A DNA stretch of 10,112 nucleotides, taken from contig JAJYGO010000253.1 of the NCBI GenBank assembly GCA_021785115.1, forward strand, positions 1 through 10,112, read 5' to 3'. This DNA is from Chloroflexota bacterium (GTDB lineage: Bacteria; Chloroflexota; Limnocylindria; Limnocylindrales; CSP1-4). The notes beneath the pieces are model-generated. The model ran no database searches. It saw only the letters and a list, made by a program, of their open reading frames with translations, and was not told the origin of the DNA. Made by a program: the position numbers and the translations under genes. This document shows, piece after piece, positions 1-6,118 of this stretch (its first letter is position 1; each line of letters starts with the position of its first letter).

Positions 1-260
1 CGGCGCGCCGCCTGCTCCTCGCCGACAACCCGGCGGACGAGCAGGGCCATCCGCGGGGTCTCGAACAGGCTGAACCCGACGCCCACCTCCGAGAGCGCCT
101 CGCGCCCCATGCCGCGGAAGAGCCCGCGGGTGGCGACGAGGCACATCTCGTCATAGAGCTCGGGCCAGCCAACGCGCCGGCGCTGGTAGCAGAACCGCAC
201 GAATGCTTCGGCCTCCGGGGTGGTGGCGGGTACGACAACAGCGGTTCCAGCGGGCAGCAT
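1..260 (-). CDS. Conserved-looking hypothetical protein, C-terminal part outside window
   Basis: This is an open minus-strand frame from an ATG at 260 to the window edge (86 complete codons, no stop), so the C-terminus is missing. The N-terminus starts MLPAGTAVVVPATTPEAEAF and goes on through FCYQRRRVGWPELYDEM (about residues 23-39), LFRGMGREALSEVGVGFSLF (47-66) and ETPRMALLVRRVV. The regular alternation of helix-like segments and the codon use look coding. A GGGAGGG Shine-Dalgarno-like run lies about 10 nt upstream of the ATG, which decides the start. No signal peptide or membrane segment is visible. A possible promoter lies at 311-339. I do not recognise a family with a known function. It lies in the same direction as dgcN-dgcA and may be a separate unit, because a 142-nt gap and its own promoter-like sequence precede it. 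Confidence 0.75.
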   Translation of the reverse strand, partial: MLPAGTAVVVPATTPEAEAFVRFCYQRRRVGWPELYDEMCLVATRGLFRGMGREALSEVGVGFSLFETPRMALLVRRVVGEEQAAR

Positions 261-310
261 GAAGAAGAAACCCTCCCAGGATCTGGAAAGTTCGCGCGGG
301 CCGTGACGGG

Positions 311-339
311 CGAATAGCTGGGCCCCGTACACCGGTCAG
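311..339 (-). promoter_or_regulatory. Possible promoter of the left-edge gene
   Basis: On the minus strand CTGACC (334-339) and TATTCG (311-316) are separated by exactly 17 nt, about 50 nt upstream of the ATG at 260. Each box matches the sigma70 consensus only partly, so this is a suggestion based on spacing and position. Confidence 0.3.
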
Positions 340-402
340 ATGAGTGCTGGGCTCGGTCGCGGCCCCCTTGCCGAGGCTCCCCGGGCGGCGACTCTGCGAA
401 TC

Positions 403-537
403 CTACGGGTCATCGGGCCTCGGCGGAAGGGCCTTCTCCACGATGTTTCCCACCGACTTGTCCACAGGGTTCGGCAGCTGGTGGACATACGCGGCAGGTG
501 TCCTGAAGTCTGTGGATCCTGCCTCTTGACGAGCCAT
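403..537 (-). CDS. Candidate small protein, 44 aa
   Basis: The ORF runs from an ATG at 537 to a TAG at 403-405. It begins 43 nt after the dgcA stop with no terminator-like hairpin between. A GAGGG ribosome-binding site lies 7 nt before the ATG. The peptide starts MARQEAGSTDF, has a central segment NPVDKSVGNIVEKALPPRP (residues 23-41) and ends DDP. Valine recurs every four residues (V25, V29, V33), as in one face of a helix. About 70% of codons end in G or C, lower than in the neighbouring genes. The valine periodicity comes from a 12-nt DNA repeat, GTGGACAAGTCG / GTGGGAAACATC / GTGGAGAAGGCC (454-465, 442-453, 430-441), which resembles DnaA-box arrays. The stretch could therefore be a protein-binding DNA array that happens to be open. 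No function is recognised. Confidence 0.35.
   Translation of the reverse strand: MARQEAGSTDFRTPAAYVHQLPNPVDKSVGNIVEKALPPRPDDP
430..466. repeat. Three tandem 12-nt DnaA-box-like motifs
   Basis: Read on the minus strand there are three adjacent 12-nt units, all beginning GTGG and with a purine-rich AA at positions 7-8: GTGGACAAGTCG, GTGGGAAACATC and GTGGAGAAGGCC. The 9-mer at 458-466 on the plus strand is TTGTCCACA, the form of DnaA box favoured in high-GC actinobacteria. Further GTGGA cores occur on the plus strand at 481 and 512. The units overlap a candidate small ORF. Whether DnaA binds is unknown. Confidence 0.4.
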
Positions 538-580
538 TCCGGCGCCCTCAGGTCCCGCCGCTCGGCACTTGGGGATGGCC

Positions 581-1669
581 CTAGGGTCGCGCCTCGTCCC
601 TGAGCTCGAGGCCCAGGCCCGGGCGCCCCGACACCTGCCAGACCTTGTCCTGCCCGATCTCGAGGCCGCTCACCGGGTCGTCTGCGAGGAGCAGACAGCC
701 GTCGAGGTCCACCCAGTCCGCGAGCGGCGAGACCGCGGCCGAGGCGGCGATCACGATCGACGTCTCCTCCATGCAGCCGAGGAACGTCCGGAACCCCAGC
801 TCACGCGCCCGCTGGAGCATCCGCCTCGCTGGCCCCACGCCGCCGACCTTCGCGAGCTTCACGTTCACGCCCGCGACCACCCCGACAAGCGCATCGAGGT
901 CCTCGATCGTCACCGCGCTCTCGTCCGCCACGATGGGCAACGGCGAGCGTGCCTGGAGCTCGCGCAGGAGGTCCAGGCGACGGGCCGGGAACGGCTGCTC
1001 GATGAGCACCACCCCCATGCGCTCCAGGGCCGGCAGCAGATCCGTGGCGCCCTCGAGCGTCCAGCCCGTGTTGGCGTCCACACGGATCGGCCCCGCGTAC
1101 ACGCGGCGCACCGCCTCGAGCGTGGCGAGGTCGCTCGGGCCGCCCATCTTGATCTTGAGCGCCGGGAAGTCGGCTGCGCGCCGGGCCCGCTCGGCGACGA
1201 CATCAGGCGTGTCGATGCCGAGCGTGAAGTCCGTGGGCGGGCGCTCGGCGGGCATCTCGAGCAGCTCGCGGACCGAGACGCCCAGGCGCTTGCCGACAAG
1301 GTCGTGGAGCGCGATGTCGACGGCGCACTTGGCCGCCCCGTGGTGCGCCAGCTCGGCATCCATCAGGTCGGCCGCGGCCGCCAGGGCTGCGCGCGCCTCG
1401 CCCAGGCTGCCGCGCAGGCCCTCGGCCACCGGCTCGATCGCCGCCAGCAGCAGCGGTGCCACCGCCCGCATCGTCTCGGGCGTGTCGCCGTAGTAGGCGT
1501 CCGGGTAGCCCTCGCCGAGACCCACCAGGCCGTCCCGCGAGTCAGCCTCGTCGCGCAACTCGGCCACGACCGTCGTGATCCGGCGGCCCTCCCCAGGCGC
1601 CGCCCGGGCGATGACGAACGGGTCGCGGAGCGCCAGCTCCAGAGTCCGGAACCGGATCGCGAACGTCAT
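581..1669 (-). CDS. dgcA: Dipeptide epimerase / N-acetyl-D-glutamate racemase-type enolase-superfamily enzyme (DgcA-like)
   Basis: The protein is 362 aa, typical for the family. It belongs to the muconate-lactonizing/mandelate-racemase branch of the enolase superfamily: a capping domain over about residues 1-130 and a TIM barrel after it. The expected active-site set is visible: LKIKMGG with the KxK lysines K172 and K174, metal ligands D198 (RVDANTGW), E224 (LIEQP) and D249 (VADES), and the opposite-face lysine in NVKLAK (K271). A DLDG motif at 321-324 corresponds to the DxD that holds the substrate amino group in L-Ala-D/L-Glu epimerases. The reaction is Mg2+-dependent 1,1-proton transfer that inverts the alpha carbon of a dipeptide or an N-acyl-glutamate. 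The ATG overlaps the dgcN stop as ATGA, implying translational coupling. With a DUF1611 partner the likely role is the DgcN-DgcA route described in marine proteobacteria, in which N-acetyl-D-Glu becomes N-acetyl-L-Glu. A peptidoglycan-dipeptide role is the alternative. Confidence 0.88.
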   Translation of the reverse strand: MTFAIRFRTLELALRDPFVIARAAPGEGRRITTVVAELRDEADSRDGLVGLGEGYPDAYYGDTPETMRAVAPLLLAAIEPVAEGLRGSLGEARAALAAAADLMDAELAHHGAAKCAVDIALHDLVGKRLGVSVRELLEMPAERPPTDFTLGIDTPDVVAERARRAADFPALKIKMGGPSDLATLEAVRRVYAGPIRVDANTGWTLEGATDLLPALERMGVVLIEQPFPARRLDLLRELQARSPLPIVADESAVTIEDLDALVGVVAGVNVKLAKVGGVGPARRMLQRARELGFRTFLGCMEETSIVIAASAAVSPLADWVDLDGCLLLADDPVSGLEIGQDKVWQVSGRPGLGLELRDEARP

Positions 1670-2793
1670 GCCGCGGACGCCTCGCCCCGACCGTCGTTCT
1701 CCACCACCCACGGCAGTGCGTCCGTGGCCGCGGCGATGCGCGCCCAGAGCGACTCGCCGCCGAACCGGACGGGGTCGTCGGTGGGCAGGCCCGTCTCCGC
1801 GGCAACCGAGGCGATCACCCGCCGGGCGTCGGCCTCGTCGGTGATCCGCGACGTGTTGAGCGCGACCGCCACCACCTTCGACGGCGCGACGAGGCCGGCC
1901 ACCTCCTCGTGGACGCGGATGAAGTCCGGCAGGGGCTTGAGCGGGAACTTGCGGTCCGGCACGTGGTCCCAGTCGTGCTCGTCGAGGCCCGGCATGTGGA
2001 CGAGGACCATCGCCTGGGGCGTGAACCCGTGGATCAGGCCCAGGGTGACCGAGCTGTAGGCCGGGTGATCGAGCGAGCCCTGGCCCTCTACGAGCAGCCA
2101 GTCGCCGCGCCGCTCGCCCTCCTCGCTCAGCCACTCGCAGGTGCCCTGGACAAAGTCCGAGATCACGCGGTCCACCGCCACGCCCCAGCCCTCGATCATC
2201 ATGCCGGTCTGGCCGGTGGCCACGAACGAGGCCGACCGGCCGCTCGCGACGGCCGCCCGGCGCAGCTCGAGCGCCACGGACATCTTGCCGATCGCGCAGT
2301 CGGTGCCGACCGTGAGGATCACCCGCTTGCCGGGTTCGTGGAGCCGACCGAGCGACGTCTCCATCCGATCCGGCGCCCGGCGGTAGTCGATGAGGCGCAC
2401 GCCGGCGGACCGGGCCGCGTCCGCGAACTCCGGGTCGTCGCCGAGCAGCGTGTGCAGGCCGGAATGGATGTCCAGGCCCGAGCGGATGGCCGCGAGGATG
2501 ACGGCGCGCCACTCGTCGGGCAGCTTGCCGCCGGTTGGCGCGATGCCGATGAGCAGGCCGTTCGCGCGGGGCAGGAACCCGAGCGCATCCGAGAGCGAGG
2601 CGACGATCGGGATGTCGTACCGACCGCTGTCCCCCAGCCACTCGCGGACGTTGCGCCCGGCCTGGGTCGAATCGACGACCGCGAGCACCTTGTCCTGGCC
2701 GAACCGGATCACGCCCATGGCGGTCTTGCCGTGGTGGTAGCCGAAGTTGCCCTCGGCGAGGATCACGAGGCGGCGCTCAGCAGTCGGCGGCAT
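1666..2793 (-). CDS. dgcN: DUF1611 family protein, D-glutamate N-acetyltransferase-like (DgcN)
   Basis: The protein is 375 aa, about family length. It has a Rossmann-like N-terminal half (DUF1611_N, about residues 1-150) and a P-loop-type C-terminal half (DUF1611_C). Visible hallmarks are GNFGYHHGKTAMGVIRF (15-31), GIAPTGGKLPDEW (83-95), the P-loop-like TVGTDCAIGKMS (161-172), GQTGMMIEG (194-202) and VEGQGSLDHPAY (235-246). Members of this family studied in marine proteobacteria acetylate D-glutamate so that a partner epimerase can convert it to the L form. The sequence supports family membership strongly; the substrate is inferred from the coupled epimerase gene. The ATG at 2793 lacks a clear Shine-Dalgarno. 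A TTGCCG-17-CATACA promoter candidate (2814-2842) would give a leader of about 15-20 nt. The 3' end overlaps dgcA by 4 nt. No membrane segments or signal peptide are visible, so it should be cytoplasmic. Confidence 0.85.
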   Translation of the reverse strand: MPPTAERRLVILAEGNFGYHHGKTAMGVIRFGQDKVLAVVDSTQAGRNVREWLGDSGRYDIPIVASLSDALGFLPRANGLLIGIAPTGGKLPDEWRAVILAAIRSGLDIHSGLHTLLGDDPEFADAARSAGVRLIDYRRAPDRMETSLGRLHEPGKRVILTVGTDCAIGKMSVALELRRAAVASGRSASFVATGQTGMMIEGWGVAVDRVISDFVQGTCEWLSEEGERRGDWLLVEGQGSLDHPAYSSVTLGLIHGFTPQAMVLVHMPGLDEHDWDHVPDRKFPLKPLPDFIRVHEEVAGLVAPSKVVAVALNTSRITDEADARRVIASVAAETGLPTDDPVRFGGESLWARIAAATDALPWVVENDGRGEASAA

Positions 2794-2813
2794 CAGGGGG
2801 TCATCCAGTGCTG

Positions 2814-2842
2814 TGTATGGACGCCGAGGAGTCTATCGGCAA
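2814..2842 (-). promoter_or_regulatory. Candidate promoter of dgcN-dgcA
   Basis: TTGCCG (2837-2842) and CATACA (2814-2819) on the minus strand are 17 nt apart and lie between the tRNA terminator and the dgcN ATG. The -10 box matches only three of six consensus bases. TAGACT at 2830-2835 is a competing -10 candidate without a good -35. A perfect 10-bp palindrome GCCGATCGGC (2849-2858) lies just upstream and could be an operator. Confidence 0.35.
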
Positions 2843-2880
2843 TCGACAGCCGATCGGCGGCCTGGTGCGGCGGCCGGAAA

Positions 2881-2910
2881 GGCAACGCCCCCGGGGCGGA
2901 CCGGGGGCGT
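2881..2910 (-). terminator. Rho-independent terminator of tRNA-Glu
   Basis: A perfect 10-bp stem, ACGCCCCCGG (2885-2894) and CCGGGGGCGT (2901-2910), encloses a 6-nt loop. On the minus strand it is followed by TTGCCTTTCC, a weak U tract. It lies 13 nt past the encoded CCA end of the tRNA and insulates dgcN from tRNA transcription. Confidence 0.7.
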
Positions 2911-2923
2911 CGAGGGGAAGCAC

Positions 2924-3000
2924 TGGTACCGCATATCGGATTCGAACCGATGATCTCCGCCTTGAGAGGGCGGTGTCCTGGGCCTCTAGACGAATGCGGC
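2924..3000 (-). tRNA. tRNA-Glu (anticodon CTC)
   Basis: The minus strand folds as a full cloverleaf. The acceptor stem is GCCGCAT with ATGCGGT, then discriminator A and an encoded CCA (2924-2926). The D stem is GTCT/GGAC, the anticodon stem CCGCC/GGCGG, the loop CTCTCAA with anticodon CTC at 2964-2966, the variable loop is 5 nt, and the T arm is ATCGG-TTCGAAT-CCGAT. It reads GAG glutamate codons. The first pair is a G1-U72 wobble, slightly unusual for this isoacceptor. It has its own promoter (3033-3062) and terminator (2885-2910), so it is a single-gene transcript. Confidence 0.95.
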
Positions 3001-3032
3001 GAGGCTCTGGCCGATTGCTCGACCGGCCGCGC

Positions 3033-3062
3033 AGGATAGCAGCGATCGTGCGCAGCCCGCAA
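3033..3062 (-). promoter_or_regulatory. tRNA-Glu promoter
   Basis: TTGCGG (3057-3062) and TATCCT (3033-3038) on the minus strand are separated by 18 nt. The -10 box ends 32 nt before the mature tRNA, leaving a 5' leader of about 25 nt for RNase P removal. Confidence 0.6.
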
Positions 3063-3124
3063 CCGCGTGCCCCCGGCGGCCGGGCCTCGTCCCCGGTCCC
3101 TCCACCGGAGCGCCGTTTCCTCAA

Positions 3125-3153
3125 CACGCCCCAGGCGGGGGCTTGTACGCGTG
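3125..3153 (+). repeat. Degenerate intergenic repeat, copy 1
   Basis: The unit CACGCC-(2 nt)-AGGCGGGGGC-(4 nt)-ACGCGTG recurs at 3246-3276 with a 4-nt first spacer. The CGCC...GGCG parts can pair within the unit. It lies two bases before the perfect 17-bp hairpin. It is too short and too diverged to assign to a known element. Confidence 0.5.
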
Positions 3154-3155
3154 AC

Positions 3156-3192
3156 CCTTCCCGGACGCGCCCAGTGGGCGCGTCCGGGAAGG
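3156..3192. repeat. Perfect 17-bp inverted repeat (hairpin)
   Basis: CCTTCCCGGACGCGCCC (3156-3172) and its exact reverse complement (3176-3192) flank the 3-nt loop AGT. The stem is G/C-rich and very stable. No T run follows on either strand, so it is not a classical intrinsic terminator, though it lies about 190 nt past the hydrolase stop and could stop or stabilise that transcript's 3' end. A degenerate relative of the left arm appears after repeat copy 2 (around 3276-3295). The rest of the gene-free stretch 3063-3385 holds only G/C-rich sequence. Confidence 0.75.
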
Positions 3193-3245
3193 CTCGATGC
3201 CTCGATACGCCCGGGGAGGATGGCGTGGACACCGCCTTCGCGTAC

Positions 3246-3276
3246 CACGCCTGGCAGGCGGGGGCAGCAACGCGTG
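3246..3276 (+). repeat. Degenerate intergenic repeat, copy 2
   Basis: CACGCC-TGGC-AGGCGGGGGC-AGCA-ACGCGTG matches copy 1 in all three conserved blocks. The CGCCT-GGC-AGGCG part forms a small hairpin. The sequence after it (TCCGACGCCGCCCA) resembles the arm that follows copy 1 (CCGGACGCGCCCA), so the duplicated element may be about 50 nt long. Confidence 0.5.
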
Positions 3277-3322
3277 TCCGACGCCGCCCATCCGGCACGG
3301 TGTGCGCCCGCGGCCGGCAGGA

Positions 3323-3341
3323 CGCGCCAGCTCGTGGCGCG
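3323..3341 (-). terminator. Hairpin downstream of the alpha/beta-hydrolase gene
   Basis: CGCGCCA (3323-3329) and TGGCGCG (3335-3341) form a 7-bp stem with a 5-nt loop, 45 nt past the hydrolase stop on the minus strand. No U tract follows, so a role in termination is only possible. Confidence 0.3.
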
Positions 3342-3385
3342 CCGCGGCGTGAGCAGCGCGGCCGCTGGTGCCAGTCCGAGCCCGG

Positions 3386-4271
3386 TTACAGCCGGTGCTG
3401 CTCCAGGAACGCGCGCAGCGTGTCGGCCACCTGGAGGTAGCTCTGCTCGCCCAGGAGCAGGCCGTAGTGGGAATGCGCGCCGAAGGGCTCGTAGGGCGCG
3501 TCCAGCCACTCAGCGAGGCGCTCGACCTCCGGCTCGGGGACGAACGTGTCCAGCCCGCCGCCGATGACCATGCGCGGGACGTCCGGAAGCGACGCGCGGT
3601 CGACGGGCACGCCCTGGAGGACCTGGCGCCGTGCCGGCCCGGACTCGAACGCCTTCTGGCCCAGGAGGTGCTGGATCCGCACCACGTCGGCGACGGTGAG
3701 GTCGCGCTGCTCGCGGATCAGCTTCTCGGGCAGCATCTCCCAGCCCAGCTCGGCGCGCCCCCAGGCATCGGGCACCTCGCGCACGACGTGGGGGCGGGCG
3801 GGCTCGCGAATCTCGCGCGGGGCCTCGGGCGCGATGAGCACGTACGCGGACACCGGCGCGCGCTCGAGCGCCTTGAGCACCAGCAGGCCGCCCAGCCCGT
3901 GGCCCACCGCAACCGAGTTCGGCCCGAGCCGCTCGAGGGCCGCGATCACGTCCTCGGTGTACGACTCGATCGTCAGGGACGCGGGGTCGGCGGTCTGGCT
4001 CCAGTAGTGGTTGCGCAGGTTGAGCGCGTGGCCCTCCCACCCGCGCGCGGCGAAGTGGTGGAGATAGCGCTCCCAGACCCACGAGCCACCGAGCACGCCG
4101 TGCACGAACAGCAGCGGCTTGCGGCGCGAGCGGCGCTCCGGCAGCCACGACTCCACGTAGAGGCCTCGGTCGGGCAGCTCGAACTCGTCCTTGCGCACGG
4201 GGCGGCCGCCGGAGCTGGGGCGGCCGAGGTTGCGATCGCTGGACGTGGAGAGGTCATTCATCGGGCGGTCG

Positions 4272-4282
<11 letters not shown>
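3386..4282 (-). CDS. Alpha/beta-hydrolase fold protein with Gly in place of the nucleophile Ser
   Basis: The protein is 298 aa with a single alpha/beta-hydrolase fold (about residues 35-298) after a polar N-terminal tail. The oxyanion HG motif is in LLFVHGVLGGSW (58-68). The nucleophile elbow reads VGHGLGG (126-132), whereas active members have GxSxG; residue 129 is Gly, codon GGG at 3896-3898. Asp and His are where expected: D245 in GGGLDTFVP and H272 in AHSHYGLLLGE. The loss of serine suggests a pseudoenzyme, a binding or scaffold role, or non-serine chemistry. The ATG at 4282 lies inside the end of the DUF1015 gene (11-nt overlap), pointing to translational coupling. A second ATG at 4261 (residue 8) is an alternative start; neither has a strong Shine-Dalgarno. 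No signal peptide is visible, so it should be cytoplasmic. The fold is certain; the substrate is unknown. Confidence 0.85.
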
Positions 4283-5582
<1,300 letters not shown>

Positions 5583-5644
5583 GGATTCCTCGGGCGACGC
5601 TCGGGCACGGCCAAACGGCATCGGCCGGGCCCGGGAGCCCGTGC

Positions 5645-5674
5645 ATCGTACGGCAGGCCGCCCCGAACGGCCAA
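5645..5674 (-). promoter_or_regulatory. Promoter of the DUF1015-hydrolase operon
   Basis: On the minus strand TTGGCC (5669-5674) and TACGAT (5645-5650) are 18 nt apart. The start site would lie roughly 55-60 nt before the GTG at 5582. The arrangement matches the tRNA-Glu promoter (TTG-type -35, 18-nt spacer). Confidence 0.5.
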
Positions 5675-5704
5675 CCGGGACCCTCGGGCGGGATGGCCGT
5701 GCCC

Positions 5705-5710
5705 TACGAT
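5705..5710 (+). promoter_or_regulatory. Possible divergent -10 box for the small ORFs
   Basis: TACGAT on the plus strand is identical to the -10 box of the divergent DUF1015 promoter and lies 48 nt before the ATG at 5759. No convincing -35 lies 16-18 nt upstream. Confidence 0.3.
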
Positions 5711-5758
5711 AGCGGCAGGTCGGACGGCCAGATCACCGCGGCGGCCGAGGGGGAGCGC

Positions 5759-5890
5759 ATGCAACATCCGATGGGGCTGGCACGTCAGGGGCGGCACGCA
5801 CGACCGAACCCCCATCGAGGACGCCCCGTGCCCAACCGTCCCCGTCACGCTCCCGGCTCCGTGATGCACGCCCCTCGCCGCGTTCATTAG
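5759..5890 (+). CDS. Candidate small basic ORF / leader peptide, 43 aa
   Basis: The ATG at 5759 follows a strong purine run GAGGGGGAG, 3 nt before it, which is a good ribosome-binding site. The 43-residue peptide is rich in Arg, His and Pro (MQHPMGLARQGRHARPNPHR at the start). Third-position G/C is only about 65%, near background, so the amino-acid sequence itself may not be under selection. Its TAG stop (5888-5890) overlaps the ATT that begins the next ORF, the geometry of a coupled leader. No family is recognised. It may be chance, or a translated leader whose job is to deliver ribosomes to the next ORF. Confidence 0.25.
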   Translation: MQHPMGLARQGRHARPNPHRGRPVPNRPRHAPGSVMHAPRRVH

Positions 5891-6008
5891 CGCGCCGGAC
5901 CAGCCCGCCGCACCCATCGTCGAGTCGACGCCTGCTCCCGACGCCTCCGGCACGCCTGACGACACGATCGCCCGCCTCCGCGACGCCAAGCGGCGAGGCC
6001 GGGCCTGA
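5886..6008 (+). CDS. Candidate small protein, 40 aa, with ATT start (or start-codon-lost gene)
   Basis: The frame reads (I/M)SAPDQPAAPIVESTPAPD, then ASGTPDDTIARLRDAKRRGR, then A and a TGA at 6006-6008. About 85% of codons end in G or C, and the composition is protein-like: a Pro/Ala/Thr-rich disordered N-terminus followed by an amphipathic basic C-terminal helix (DDTIARLRDAKRRGRA). The frame is closed by a TGA at 5862-5864 and contains no ATG, GTG or TTG. The natural position for Met before SAPDQ is ATT at 5886, a rare but real start codon (as in infC). The stop of the upstream ORF overlaps it (ATTAG), which would let terminating ribosomes restart. A single G-to-T change (ATG to ATT), real or sequencing error, would equally explain it. 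Function unknown. Confidence 0.45.
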   Translation: MSAPDQPAAPIVESTPAPDASGTPDDTIARLRDAKRRGRA

Positions 6009-6029
6009 CTGGACCTTACGCCGCCCCTT

Positions 6030-6047
6030 ACCCCCGACGTTGGGGGT
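6030..6047. promoter_or_regulatory. Near-perfect 18-bp palindrome, possible operator
   Basis: ACCCCCGACGTTGGGGGT pairs with itself at every position except one symmetric G/T pair. It lies 22 nt past the small-ORF stop and just upstream of the -10 candidate of the secreted-protein gene. It could be a regulator's binding site or a weak terminator; no T run follows. Confidence 0.4.
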
Positions 6048-6067
6048 GTCGGCCGCGGCCACGCGAC

Positions 6068-6076
6068 TGGCACAAT
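6068..6076 (+). promoter_or_regulatory. Possible extended -10 of the secreted-protein gene
   Basis: TGGCACAAT reads as an extended -10 (TGn plus CACAAT, four of six consensus bases), 42 nt before the ATG at 6119. There is no clear -35; the palindrome at 6030-6047 lies where an upstream regulator could act. Confidence 0.3.
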
Positions 6077-6118
6077 CGCGAAGCCCCCATCGAGCGCGTT
6101 CCCGTCGAAGGAGAGTTG

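Noticed and set aside
300..570. Replication origin suggested by DnaA-box-like motifs
   Set aside because: Only one motif matches a box consensus exactly, there is no AT-rich unwinding stretch, and no dnaA, dnaN or similar gene is in view; kept only as a low-certainty observation on the repeat.
340..603. Plus-strand frame of 87 codons in the left intergenic region
   Set aside because: Composition is random-like, there is no ribosome-binding site, and it is antisense to the better-supported minus-strand small ORF and the end of dgcA.
569..2059. Long plus-strand open frame of 496 codons opposite dgcA and dgcN
   Set aside because: It is antisense to two genes with intact catalytic motifs; its product is low-complexity Arg/Ala/His-rich sequence typical of a shadow frame in high-GC DNA.
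2793..3509. Minus-strand frame of 238 codons across tRNA-Glu
   Set aside because: It runs through a complete tRNA, its promoter and its terminator, and has no protein-like pattern.
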